Shown here: piece by piece, positions 1-8,158 of the stretch
How the letters are laid out: each line of letters begins with the position of its first letter
Numbering within the stretch: the stretch's first letter is position 1
DNA from: Chryseobacterium ginsenosidimutans
Lineage (GTDB): Bacteria > Bacteroidota > Bacteroidia > Flavobacteriales > Weeksellaceae
NCBI RefSeq assembly: GCF_024807225.1
Contig: NZ_JANUCO010000001.1
Span: forward strand, 2,480,001 to 2,544,000
DNA length: 64,000 nucleotides
Direction: 5' to 3'
The notes under the pieces: generated by a model
What the model saw: the letters and a program-made list of their open reading frames with translations, nothing else
What the model was told of the DNA's origin: nothing
Databases searched by the model: none
Made by a program: the position numbers and the translations under genes

Positions 1-2
1 TA

Positions 3-198
3 GGAGCCGATGTTACCGCAAATGCTAAAGAAAATGACCCGGAATCATTCCTAAAGAAAGAGACCGGCGGTATGCACGGAATGTTGGTGACAGCACCCTC
101 GACAACTGCGTTCAATCAGGCGCTCAGTGCACTTCGACGCAAAGGCGTACTTTCCTTAAACGGGCTACCTTCAGGTACCTTTGACCTCTCTATATGTT
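3..198 (+). pseudogene. Fragment of zinc-dependent alcohol dehydrogenase
   Basis: Reading from base 3, the translation (GADVTANAKEND..., then GGMHGMLVTAPSTTAF and VLSLNGLPSGTFDL) matches the NAD-binding half of AdhP-type zinc alcohol dehydrogenases, from the second strand of the Rossmann fold to the LNGLP(S/P)G segment. The similarity stops near base 198, the frame then runs through unrelated residues to a stop at 260, and ene-reductase-like sequence follows. The 5' part lies outside the window, so it is unknown whether the rest of the gene is intact. The abrupt switch between two unrelated oxidoreductases looks like a deletion junction. The catalytic zinc ligands are not in this piece, and a working enzyme is unlikely. 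Confidence 0.7.
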
Positions 199-216
199 CT
201 TATCTTCTCCTGATGA

Positions 217-620
217 CTTCTTTTTACTTTCGGAGAATTCCTTCCACTCAGGTCTATTGAAGTTTTTAGCAGAGTAATCTTCACGATAAAGTCCCTTGAC
301 TTCGATATTGTTGCGTATATCCATTTATGTGAAGCCGATTGGGATGATGCACCCCAAATTCCGATAGATTTCAGAAAAGATCTGAGAGCAAATTTTAAAA
401 ATACCATTATTGCAACAGGAAATAAAGAACCGGAAGAAGGTGAGATACTTTTGCAAAATAATATGGTCGATATGATCGGGTTTGGAAGAAAATTCTTGAC
501 CAATCCTGATTATCCTGAACGGGTTAACAAAATGCACCTCTCAACGAAATCTCAGATAACCATACGCTGTTCTGCGGAGGTGACGCGAGAGGTTATACCG
601 ATTACCCCTTTATGGAGTAA
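217..620 (+). pseudogene. Decayed 3' end of an old-yellow-enzyme (ene-reductase) gene
   Basis: The reading frame through base 301 gives YIHLCEADWDDAPQIP, then ANFKNTIIATGN and VDMIGFGRKFLTNPDYPERV. These are the C-terminal barrel motifs of bacterial old yellow enzymes, including the FMN-phosphate segment FGR.F..NPD. After ERVNK the frame is lost. Adding one base in the run at about 529-532 restores NAPLNEISDN, then CGGDARGYTDYP, ending at the TAA at 618-620, which is the normal family ending. The N-terminal two thirds are absent. It is only distantly similar to the complete ene-reductase homologue at 4423-5535, so it is a separate relic. Bases 621-911, downstream, show no gene. Confidence 0.75.
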
Positions 621-911
621 TAGTTGAAGTAAGATAGTAAACATTAGTAAGCAGTTTTTTAAACAATTGCTGATCTGATTTTTTCTATTCAAAGCATGTT
701 TTGCCAAGAATTTATCGGTATCATAAATTTGATAAATTGTAGACCATATTAAAGCTAGGCCAAATCTGATTGCTAAAAAACCTAACTTTAACAGACTAAG
801 ATTGCATGTTATATAGAAAAAATCAAAATCAATTGGTCCAGGCCTTGTTAGCATACATTATTGAAATTTTATAAAAAATGTTTCTTATCTTCTAATCTTA
901 AAATTAATAAA

Positions 912-1259
912 ATGAAAAAATTACTTATCGCTACAGTTTTAATGTTCAGTGCATCGGCTTTTTCACAAATGTAGAAAGAATTGATCGGAAAATGGAAATT
1001 AGTAAAGCAGACACAAAACGGACAAGTTACAAATCCAAAAGATACCTATCAGGAGTTTATGCCGGGAAATATTTTTGAAGGTACCAGGGAAGGTAAAAGT
1101 AGAAAAGGCACTTGGAAACTTTCTGAGGATAACAAAACCCTGACAATAGGGGTAAGTGTCATAAAAGTTAAATATGACATTATTTATTTTGATGCGACCA
1201 AAAGAACCATTAGCAATCCAGAGCTAGGAACATTAGAATATGAAAAAGTAAATGAATAA
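912..1259 (+). pseudogene. Secreted lipocalin-like protein interrupted by an amber stop
   Basis: An ATG at 912 opens a good Sec signal peptide (MKKLLIATVLMFSASAFSQM), followed at once by TAG at 972-974. The same frame then continues without interruption to 1259 as KELIGKWKLVKQTQNGQ, EFMPGNIFEGTREGKSRKGTWKL and ISNPELGTLEYEKVNE. The GKWKL opening and the short beta-rich body match small lipocalin-like secreted proteins of Bacteroidetes, about 115 residues in full. The frame and composition are intact on both sides, so the break is either a very recent C-to-T change (CAG to TAG) or a base error. A TTG at 981 could start the mature part but would leave it without export. No ligand or role can be read from the sequence. 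Confidence 0.65.
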
Positions 1260-1704
1260 AAGACTTTTGGCATATTTGTCAATATGCTCCATAACACTTC
1301 ATACTATAAAGTCTGCATACTTAAAGCTTCTTATTAGTGCTTCTTAAATGTCTTTTTTAACCTTTATTTTTAGATGATCTATCAATCTGCATTATATATA
1401 GAAAGCTCTGCTAGTTTATTCAGATCCTCTAGAAAAGTGTTCGAAAACTGCACTTCTGGGGTCGGCTCGTGATATTGATCTCATCAAAATCACTGTCGGT
1501 TGAAATTAGGAAAGGAGAGTGTCCTAAATTGAATTAAGGAAGTGATTAACTATGAAGAGGACTGCCAAATTATTCCATTAATAGCTATGTCGTCCTATCA
1601 GAGATTTTCTGACTTATTTTTAAAGAAATTTCTTTATCGATCGTTAAAAATTAAATGTTGATATAGAATTTTATCCTTAAAAAGGTACAAATTAAAAATT
1701 AGTT
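1260..1704. other. Intergenic, no intact gene
   Basis: No open frame of convincing coding quality is present. On the minus strand around 1380-1480 a short stretch reads like eroded protein sequence (EVQFSNTFLEDLNKLAEL), preceded by several stops. It could be the tail of a lost gene, but I cannot name the family. The stretch sits between the broken lipocalin gene and the small HTH gene, in keeping with the decayed state of the first 3.5 kb. Confidence 0.4.
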
Positions 1705-1965
1705 ATGGAAGTAAATATCATTACCCAGGAAGACCTTCATGAATTCAAATCCGAATTGCTTGAAGATATTAAAAATCTGTTTAATAGCAAAATTTCTGAA
1801 CAGAAATTATGGTTACGCTCGTCAGAGGTGAAAGAACTTTTGAAAATCTCTTCCGGAACATTGCAAAACCTTCGTATCAATGGAACTCTATCTTATACTC
1901 GTGTCGGAGGAACTTTATATTACAATTACAGAGACATCGAGAAAATGTTAAATGGCAAAGTATAA
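1705..1965 (+). CDS. Small helix-turn-helix (excisionase-like) DNA-binding protein
   Basis: This 86-residue protein has a charged, probably helical N-terminus (ITQEDLHEFKSELLEDIKNLF, residues 5-26). It is followed by the MerR/excisionase-type helix-turn-helix of the HTH_17 class: KLWLRSSEVKELLKISSGTL, QNLRINGTL, then the wing RVGGTLYYNYRDIEKML. Bacteroidetes integrated elements often carry genes of this kind upstream of a second small replication- or regulation-type gene, and such a gene follows 23 bp downstream here. It probably binds DNA at an element end or regulates neighbouring element genes. No integrase or mobilisation gene accompanies it, so it is probably a leftover of a lost element. 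Confidence 0.7.
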   Translation: MEVNIITQEDLHEFKSELLEDIKNLFNSKISEQKLWLRSSEVKELLKISSGTLQNLRINGTLSYTRVGGTLYYNYRDIEKMLNGKV

Positions 1966-1988
1966 TTTATTAGTTCAAAATAATCAAC

Positions 1989-2321
1989 ATGAATTACATA
2001 AAACATCTCACAGGTTTTTATGAAAAGGTAGCTCAGGACAGTACACTTAATCCTACACACATCAGTCTATATTTAGCGTTATTCCAGTTTTGGAATTTCA
2101 ACCGTTTTAGGAATCCGATTAGTATCTCCAGAGATGAAGTTATGCGGATAAGTAAAATATATTCAAGAGCGACATATCATAAATGCATCAAGAATCTACA
2201 TTCATTAGGATATATTGTTTATCAACCATCTTATAATCCATTCACAGGAAGTCAAATTTTTATGCTGGATTTCACAGAGGAATTAAAACCTCATCTGAAG
2301 CAACAAAAAATAAAAAAATAG
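1989..2321 (+). CDS. Winged-helix protein of Bacteroidetes mobile elements
   Basis: This 110-residue protein (MNYIKHLTGFYEKVAQDSTL, then HISLYLALFQFWN, SRDEVMRISKIYSRATYHKCIKNLHSLGYIVY and GSQIFMLDF) has the layout of a single winged helix. A helical N-terminus leads into a recognition helix around SRATYHKCI, and the beta wing follows at YQPSYNPFTGSQIF. Proteins of this type are common beside excisionase-like genes in Bacteroidetes transposons and islands, where they are usually called transcriptional regulators; biochemical roles are not established. It follows the HTH gene by 23 bp in the same direction, consistent with one transcript. No replication or transfer gene follows. Confidence 0.6.
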   Translation: MNYIKHLTGFYEKVAQDSTLNPTHISLYLALFQFWNFNRFRNPISISRDEVMRISKIYSRATYHKCIKNLHSLGYIVYQPSYNPFTGSQIFMLDFTEELKPHLKQQKIKK

Positions 2322-2679
2322 GTTGTACTATGCTTATTGAAATATGGATTTTGAGGCATTGATTATTATTTGAGTAAAATTTCATTTGATGCAAAAATCA
2401 TTTTTAACAAATAACTTCAAATCGTAAATACAGATTTTCTTAAATATATAATTTATCAGGTCTTGCAGCTAAGTATTAAATTACGAAACACCGTCTCATA
2501 ATTTAATACTTTGAGATGTTTGAAACTGAGTAATTTTTTTAAAAAAAATTGCAAATTCGAACAAAAATTTCTACTTTTACTACGTAAAATTTTTATAATG
2601 GATTTTACCGCTTTTTGCAAATGTCCTATTTAAGGCCCTTCACAAGATGCTACAGCGAAATGCTTATTAATAAAGGGAT
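2322..2679. other. Intergenic with a perfect 13-bp inverted repeat
   Basis: No gene seen. Bases 2471-2483 and 2499-2511 form a perfect 13-bp inverted repeat (aagtattaaatta and its complement) around a 15-base loop. It has no T-tract, so it is not a classical terminator. It lies about 150 bp after the winged-helix gene and could be a protein-binding site or element end. Confidence 0.4.
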
Positions 2680-2712
2680 GAGGGGAGGTTACAAAATCCC
2701 TCTCTCTCCGCA
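2680..2712 (+). pseudogene. Possible 3' fragment of a tRNA-Ser gene (attachment-site relic)
   Basis: The string aatcccTCTCTCTCCGCA resembles the T-arm and acceptor end of flavobacterial tRNA-Ser genes, but the T-loop (ttacaaaat) departs from the usual ttcgaat and no 5' half with matching acceptor strand is recognisable. A strong terminator follows 47 bases later, as expected after a tRNA. Integrated elements often target tRNA 3' ends and leave such copies. The element-type genes upstream and the IS fragment downstream make that plausible but do not prove it. Confidence 0.35.
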
Positions 2713-2758
2713 ACTATACAATAGGGAATCTCTCTAAAGCGTGGAAAAAGCTGATAAA

Positions 2759-2790
2759 GCCTGCAATTTGAAATTGCAGGCTTTTCTTTT
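2759..2790 (+). terminator. Rho-independent terminator
   Basis: A perfect 10-bp stem (gcctgcaatt / aattgcaggc) with a 3-base loop is followed by a run of T with one C. No intact gene precedes it, so it probably belonged to the tRNA-like relic just upstream. Confidence 0.75.
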
Positions 2791-3159
2791 TTTGCAGGAA
2801 TCGCTAAGATTTATATAAGTATCCATAATTTTCCTGGCAGGATCGTGGCACTTTTATTTTTCAAAAAAAAAGCGCCACGGAATTCAATGTAAAGTGCTGT
2901 AGGTCAATATGGAGCACCGTTATACTGATTTGGATGAAGTCACTCATTAGGGCAGGACTTTGATATCTCTGTGAGATTTTATATTCTTTTAAACCAGACA
3001 TAAAAAAAGCGACAATTATATTGCCTAATTCTGTTCTCATATTATTATCATAATTATTTGATAATGATATATCTGTTGTGCATTTAGTCAATAATGAAAA
3101 AAAGATTGCTCATTTGGATAAATAGATTTTATTTAATTAACTATCAGTATATTAAATAT

Positions 3160-3466
3160 ATGCACAATCTTATTCAAAACTATGAAATTATTTTAAAAGA
3201 ATTGACAAAATCTTGTGGCGATATTCAATCTATAAAACAAATTAGAGTTCCAAAACGTTCTGATTTAGAACTTATTGCGTTTAATATCACTGCAGAGTAC
3301 ATGTCGATAAACTCTGAATTGCAATTGTTTAGATCTATTTCTGGAACTGATATGGATGATAAAGTTGAAAAAGCTTTTATAATACCAAAGAAGGAATCTT
3401 TTTCCTTTTATTGAAAAAATAAGAGATCATCCGAAAGAGCTGCTGACAATAATGAAATTAAATGCG
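3160..3466 (+). pseudogene. IS982-family transposase, N-terminal fragment
   Basis: From ATG 3160 the translation MHNLIQNYEIILKELTKSCG, then IKQIRVPKRSDLELIAFNIT and AEYMSINSELQLFRSISGTD, matches the N-terminal region of IS982-family transposases, which open with a helical segment and then the (S/D)LEL(V/I)A.N.TAEYMSI block. After VEKAF the family motif SVYN+R+R+LFPFIEKIR is broken over several frames. Remnants such as LFPFIEKIRDHP can be read to about 3466. The DDE catalytic core is absent, so the copy is dead. The frame is open upstream to 3094, but 3160 matches the family start. No terminal inverted repeats could be assigned. Confidence 0.75.
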
Positions 3467-3526
3467 TGAGACCTTTATCTTTAAAAAATAGTAATTCACG
3501 TCTGAATACTATCAGATTTTTAACTT

Positions 3527-3865
3527 AGAGCCTGTTTAAATTTTATATCATAAACTTTTGTAACTCTTGTTTGAAATATGATTTTTATATTTTCTTGAAA
3601 CTGAAAGTTGTATCAAAACACTTAAGGTCACTTTCAAAAGGAATTTGTTATTCTTTTTAACGCAAAGATTATATTTACATTCCGCATTATTTTAGAAGGC
3701 AAAGGCAAATAAATTTGCTTCGCGAAGCGTGAAAACAAGACTTCATCAAATCAACTTGTTGATTCATCTTTGCTCACTTCAATTAAATAATATTGAATTA
3801 AAGCTTTGCGTTAAAAAAATTAGTAGTGTTTTTTTTAATTTTTAAATCAAATTTAAACAGGCTCT
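3527..3865. repeat. Nested inverted-repeat element, copy A (MITE-like)
   Basis: The outer ends are a perfect 17-bp inverted repeat (agagcctgtttaaattt at 3527, its complement ending at 3865). An inner inverted repeat tttttaacgcaaag (3654-3667) pairs with ctttgcgttaaaaa (3804-3817). Inside lie the palindromes gcttcgcgaagc (3717-3728) and aatcaacttgttgatt (3749-3764). Further copies are at 18180-18540 and 32715-32921. No coding frame. The right end is 10 bp from the stop codon of the HxlR gene. Confidence 0.8.
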
Positions 3866-3874
3866 TAATAAAAT

Positions 3875-4294
3875 TTATTTTTTTTGCTCATTATTATAAT
3901 CGGATAAATTTTGACAGGCTGATTTTGAGGTTTGCGTAATCTTAGGATTCTGTGAGATAACATCCTCTAGAAAAGATCGGTTAGTATCGCCCCACAAATT
4001 CATTGCATCAATAATAGGCATCAATGACCAGCCGATTTCCGTCAAAGAATATTCTACTTTAGGCGGTAATTGATGGTAAATTTTCTTTTCTATCATCCCA
4101 TGATCCTCGAGTTCTTTTAGCTGTACATTCAGTACGCGGCGTGTTGCATCGGGCAAAAGTCTTAGGATTTCGCTAGGACGCTTTACGTTCATAGAAATAG
4201 CATTAAGAAGCGCAGGCTTCCATTTACCATTGAGTACTTCTCTGGTCAGGTGCAGACCGCAATCAATAGTAAGAGGGATTTTCCTTTCGTACAT
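3875..4294 (-). CDS. HxlR-family transcriptional regulator
   Basis: This 139-residue protein shows the HxlR winged helix: CGLHLTREVLNGKWKPALL (residues 12-30), the conserved GKW, then MNVKRPSEILRLLPDATRRVLNVQLKELEDHGMI and the wing RKIYHQLPPKVEYSLTEIG. Members bind palindromes as dimers, often sense aldehydes or other electrophiles, and commonly control a divergent oxidoreductase. Here the divergent neighbour is an ene-reductase homologue 128 bp away, with a perfect 20-bp palindrome in the gap. A TATTTTTG promoter element for this gene reads on the minus strand at 4317-4310, close to the palindrome, so autoregulation is likely. The C-terminal tail after residue 115 is variable and may be disordered. 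Confidence 0.88.
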   Translation of the reverse strand: MYERKIPLTIDCGLHLTREVLNGKWKPALLNAISMNVKRPSEILRLLPDATRRVLNVQLKELEDHGMIEKKIYHQLPPKVEYSLTEIGWSLMPIIDAMNLWGDTNRSFLEDVISQNPKITQTSKSACQNLSDYNNEQKK

Positions 4295-4339
4295 AAGATT
4301 TTATTTATACAAAAATACGCATTTTGAAGAAAGTGTGTA

Positions 4340-4359
4340 TAGGGATAAATTTATCCCTA
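4340..4359. promoter_or_regulatory. Probable HxlR operator, perfect 20-bp palindrome
   Basis: tagggataaatttatcccta is its own reverse complement. It lies between the divergent HxlR and ene-reductase starts, about 25 bp upstream of the HxlR -7 element (4317-4310) and about 20 bp upstream of a TTG that may be the -33 of the ene-reductase promoter (4379). A further half-site ttccctata lies at 4371-4379. The position suits control of both genes. Confidence 0.7.
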
Positions 4360-4422
4360 CGACATTAGTTTTCCCTATATTGTTTTCCTATGAAAGATGT
4401 CGGAAATTTGCATAAAAAAATA

Positions 4423-5535
4423 ATGAAACATACAGCACAACCTTTATTAGAAAAATATCAATTAGGTGATTTACAGTTGAAAAACAAGATCGTGATGTCA
4501 TCACTTACCCGCGGTCGTGCCACCAATGCAGAACTTATACCTACCCCTTTGATGGCTGAATATTATGCACAGCGAGCTTCCGCAGGATTAATTTTGAGCG
4601 AAGGCACATGGGTTAATTCCAAGTCTATAGGATTCATTAATGTTCCGGGAATTTACACGGAGCAACAGGTAGAAGGATGGAAACTGGTAACCAAAGCGGT
4701 ACACGATAATGGCGGTTTGATTTTTTCACAGTTAGGTCACATTGGCTCGGCATCTCATCCGGATTTCTTTAATGGTGAATTGCCTGCAGGTCCATCGGCG
4801 ATCAATCCGCAAACCCGTTCTTTTACTCCCGAAGGTTTTAAAGATTCTTTAACGCCGCGTGAGCTTACAATTGCTGAAATTAAACAAACAATACAAGATT
4901 ATAAACACGCTGCAAAAAATGCTAAACAGGCAGGTTTTGACGGTGTTGAAGTACATGCGATTGTAGGAATGCTGATTCCGCAATTTCTAAGCCCTGCTAC
5001 AAATCAACGTACCGATGAGTATGGTGGAAATATCGAAAACCGTTCCCGTATCGTATTTGAGATCTTAGATGCCATTATTGAAGTTTGGGGAAGCACGCGT
5101 GTTTCCATTAAGTTCACTCCGGTAGCATTGAGTAATGTAGGCATTATGACGCCGGATGAAGAAACCATTCCAACTTTCAAATATATTTTAAAGAGATTGA
5201 GTGAGTATAATCTGGCTTATCTGCACATTGTAGGACCGTCGGAAGATTTAAGCGGAACACCCGTAGCGGACTTGCAGGATAATTATTTCAGTCATTTCCG
5301 TCAAAACTATAGCGGCAGATTGATGGCTAATCTTGGTTTTACGCAGGAAAGCGGAAATGCAATATTGGAAGAAGGTACAGCCGATTTGGTATCTTTCGGG
5401 GCACCATTTATTGCTAATCCCGATTTGGCAGAGCGTTTTGCGTATAACATTCCATTATCAGAAAGCATCCAGGAAACCATCTATACCGGTGGTGAAAGCG
5501 GATACGCCGATTATCCGAAAGCTGAATTAGTATAA
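4423..5535 (+). CDS. Old-yellow-enzyme homologue with substituted active site
   Basis: This 370-residue protein has the full OYE barrel: LGDLQLKNKIVMSSLTRGRA, YYAQRASAGLILSEGT, PGIYTEEQV-like PGIYTEQQVEGW, ATNQRTDEYGGNIENRSR and PFIANPDLAERF. Family enzymes use FMN and NAD(P)H to reduce activated alkenes. Here key positions differ. The substrate-binding H..N and the proton-donor Tyr of HxxNGY are H178-A-I-V-G-M183. The QLW tryptophan is Gly105. The FMN-phosphate Arg of FGRPF is Ala327. Ordinary ene-reductase chemistry is therefore uncertain. I chose ATG 4423 over the in-frame ATG at 4390 because the family N-terminus begins there and promoter-like ggaaatttgc lies at 4403-4412. HxlR control is likely. 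Confidence 0.85.
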   Translation: MKHTAQPLLEKYQLGDLQLKNKIVMSSLTRGRATNAELIPTPLMAEYYAQRASAGLILSEGTWVNSKSIGFINVPGIYTEQQVEGWKLVTKAVHDNGGLIFSQLGHIGSASHPDFFNGELPAGPSAINPQTRSFTPEGFKDSLTPRELTIAEIKQTIQDYKHAAKNAKQAGFDGVEVHAIVGMLIPQFLSPATNQRTDEYGGNIENRSRIVFEILDAIIEVWGSTRVSIKFTPVALSNVGIMTPDEETIPTFKYILKRLSEYNLAYLHIVGPSEDLSGTPVADLQDNYFSHFRQNYSGRLMANLGFTQESGNAILEEGTADLVSFGAPFIANPDLAERFAYNIPLSESIQETIYTGGESGYADYPKAELV

Positions 5536-5937
5536 TTTAAACAAGTTTTACATCATTTTTATTAAACTTTAATTAATTCGATTACGTCTTTTTAAAACAG
5601 GTAAGATATTAATATAGAATTAAATAAGGTTCGACATTTACCAATTGATGTAAATCTTCCATAAAAATTTCAAAAACTCTATTGCAAAGTCATACACAAC
5701 GTCATTAGAATCTATTGGCGTTGTTTTTTTGTGTGCTAAATTGTTGTTTATTAAAATTTTATTTAAAAATAAAGAATCCTTTTTACAAACTTATTTTCAG
5801 ATGGATTCAATCACAAGAATCTTTATCTTTTTTCTAATAAATAGTTGATTTTTCCAATGAAATCATTTCTCGCTTTCCTAATAAAATTTTGGTCATGTTA
5901 TTGCATTAACTCTTTCACACCACAAAAATTATAAGAT
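5536..5937. other. Intergenic with a terminator at 5697-5730
   Basis: Bases 5697-5705 (caacgtcat) and 5711-5723 (ending ggcgttg) form a stem followed by seven T, a terminator for the ene-reductase gene. The remainder up to katE is AT-rich leader with no recognised promoter of the TAnnTTTG type and no gene. Confidence 0.6.
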
Positions 5938-8073
5938 ATGAAAAGCAAAGAAAATCAAAACGAAAAGTTAGATCAGTTAAATTCTTTAAGCACATCTAAC
6001 GAAAACGAAAAACTGACGACCAATCAGGGCTTGAAAATCAATAATAATCAGGATTCTTTAAAATCAGGCGAAAGAGGTCCGAGTTTATTGGAAGACTTTA
6101 TTTTAAGGGAAAAAATCACACATTTTGATCATGAAAGAATTCCGGAAAGAATCGTTCATGCCCGTGGTTCAGGCGCTCACGGAGTTTTTAAACTTAACAA
6201 AAGTCTTGAAAAATATACCAAAGCAAAATTTTTAAGCGAAGTTGGAAAAGAAACTCCTGTTTTCGTAAGATTTTCTACTGTTGCAGGAAGTAAAGGAAGT
6301 ACCGATTTGGCAAGAGATGTAAGAGGTTTTGCTATTAAATTTTATACAGAAGAAGGCAATTATGACCTTGTAGGCAACAATATTCCTGTATTTTTTATTC
6401 AGGATGCCATGAAATTTCCTGATCTGATTCATGCCGTAAAACCGGAGCCGGACAACGAAATTCCGCAGGCTGCGTCTGCTCACGATACTTTTTGGGATTT
6501 TATTTCATTAATGCCCGAAAGCATGCACATGATTATGTGGGCGATGAGCGACAGAGCCATTCCTCGAAGTCTGAGAATGATGGAAGGTTTTGGAGTTCAT
6601 TCATTTAAATTTATTAATGATGAAGGAGCGGTTCATTTTGTGAAATTTCATTTTAAGCCGAAATTAGGAGTTCATTCCGTAGCTTGGGACGAAGCGCAGA
6701 AAATTTCGGGTGTCGATTCTGATTTTCATAAAAGAGATCTTTGGGAAGCCATCGAAAGCGGCAATTTCCCTGAATGGGATTTTGGAGTACAAGTAATTCC
6801 TGAAGAAGATGAAAACAACTTTGATTTCGATCTTTTGGATCCTACCAAATTAGTTCCTGAAGAGCTTGTTCCTGTACAAATCGTCGGAACGTTAACTTTA
6901 AACAGAAATCCCGACAATTTCTTTGCAGAAACTGAGCAAGTAGCTTTTCATCCCGGTCATCTCGTTCCCGGAATAGATTTCAGCAACGACCCTTTGTTGC
7001 AGGGAAGATTATTTTCTTATACCGACACTCAATTATCAAGACTGGGTTCTCCTAATTTCCATGAAATACCGATCAACAGATCAATCAACACGGTTCATAA
7101 TAATCAACGGGATGGACATATGAGACAGCAGATCGTGAAAGGAAAAGTGAGCTATGAGCCCAATTCCATCGGTGGTGGATGTCCTTTTCAGGCGATGATG
7201 AAGGATGGCGGATTTACGTCTCAGGAGGAAAGAGTTTCGGGTACAAAAATAAGAGCCAGAAGCGAGAGTTTTGTAGATCATTATTCTCAGGCAAAATTAT
7301 TTTACAATAGCCAGTCAAACCCTGAAAAAGAGCATATTCAAAAGGCTTTAATTTTTGAATTATCTAAAGTTGACATTCCGGAAATCAGAGAAAAAGTAGT
7401 CGGTCAACTTGCTTTTATCGAAATGGATCTTGCTGAAAAGGTGGCAGAAAAATTAGGTTTAAAAGTTAAAAAACTTAAAGAACCGAATCAGAGTATTCCT
7501 GCAGATGCCAATCCTGCGAGTTTACAAAGCAAAGAAAGAGATCCGAAAGTAAAAATATCTGAAGCTTTAAGCATGAAAAATACGGTTAAAGATACTGTTG
7601 CAAGCCGAGTTATCGGATTTATTTTAGCAAATGGAGTCGACGCAAATGCCATCAATACTTTAAAAACAAAACTCGAAAAGCAAAAAGCAAGAGTAGATTT
7701 TATTGCTCCAAGTTTGGCACCCGTGAAAGCGAATGACGGAAGTTTAATAACTCCAAAACATACGTTGACGAATACTTCAAGTGTTTGTTTTGACGCACTT
7801 TATATTTGTTCAGGTGAAAAATCTGTTAAAGAACTTTTAAATCCAGAAAATAAATATACTGTTCTGAATTTTGTAAACGAAGCTTATAAACATTGCAAAG
7901 CCATCTATTTCGGAGCAGAAACAGATGCAATTTACAAGGCAAGTAATGTCAACAATAAAAAACATGAAGATCCTGCAATCATCACTTCTGACAATAAAAA
8001 AGGAGATGATGAGTTTATAAAAGCAGTCGCACAACACCGTGTTTGGGAACTTGAAAAAGAAAGAAATAGCTAG
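5938..8073 (+). CDS. katE: Large-subunit catalase HPII
   Basis: This 711-residue heme catalase of clade 2 breaks down hydrogen peroxide to water and oxygen. The distal histidine is H74 in RIVHARGSGAHG. The catalytic asparagine lies in DLVGNNIPVFF near 137-138, and the proximal heme tyrosine is Y361 in RLFSYTDTQ. The N-terminal 45 residues are a polar extension, and residues from about 575 form the DJ-1/PfpI-like C-terminal domain typical of HPII-size enzymes (SRVIGFILANGVDAN, LTNTSSVCFDALYICSG). The length fits the family and no residue is missing. It stands alone between terminator-like hairpins, and the next gene is 85 bp away. No peroxide-sensor gene is adjacent. Confidence 0.96.
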   Translation: MKSKENQNEKLDQLNSLSTSNENEKLTTNQGLKINNNQDSLKSGERGPSLLEDFILREKITHFDHERIPERIVHARGSGAHGVFKLNKSLEKYTKAKFLSEVGKETPVFVRFSTVAGSKGSTDLARDVRGFAIKFYTEEGNYDLVGNNIPVFFIQDAMKFPDLIHAVKPEPDNEIPQAASAHDTFWDFISLMPESMHMIMWAMSDRAIPRSLRMMEGFGVHSFKFINDEGAVHFVKFHFKPKLGVHSVAWDEAQKISGVDSDFHKRDLWEAIESGNFPEWDFGVQVIPEEDENNFDFDLLDPTKLVPEELVPVQIVGTLTLNRNPDNFFAETEQVAFHPGHLVPGIDFSNDPLLQGRLFSYTDTQLSRLGSPNFHEIPINRSINTVHNNQRDGHMRQQIVKGKVSYEPNSIGGGCPFQAMMKDGGFTSQEERVSGTKIRARSESFVDHYSQAKLFYNSQSNPEKEHIQKALIFELSKVDIPEIREKVVGQLAFIEMDLAEKVAEKLGLKVKKLKEPNQSIPADANPASLQSKERDPKVKISEALSMKNTVKDTVASRVIGFILANGVDANAINTLKTKLEKQKARVDFIAPSLAPVKANDGSLITPKHTLTNTSSVCFDALYICSGEKSVKELLNPENKYTVLNFVNEAYKHCKAIYFGAETDAIYKASNVNNKKHEDPAIITSDNKKGDDEFIKAVAQHRVWELEKERNS

Positions 8074-8115
8074 GCAAGAAATGCAGAAATCTGTGAAAAG
8101 GTATTAATTCTATCG

Positions 8116-8143
8116 GGCTTCGCGAGAAAAGTTCTCCGAAGCC
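8116..8143. terminator. Hairpin after katE
   Basis: ggcttcgcgagaa pairs with ttctccgaagcc (one bulged C), loop of three, followed by tgaaccttttc. It lies between the katE stop and the next start, and probably limits read-through although the T-tract is weak. Confidence 0.5.
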
Positions 8144-8158
8144 TGAACCTTTTCATTC

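Noticed and set aside
552..854. A 100-codon minus-strand frame with a hydrophobic N-terminus
   Set aside because: It overlaps the OYE fossil, has no family similarity I can see, and its composition is that of AT-rich non-coding sequence.
2861..3091. A 76-codon minus-strand frame
   Set aside because: No recognisable domain, low-complexity AT-rich sequence and no promoter; best regarded as a chance frame beside the IS982 fragment.
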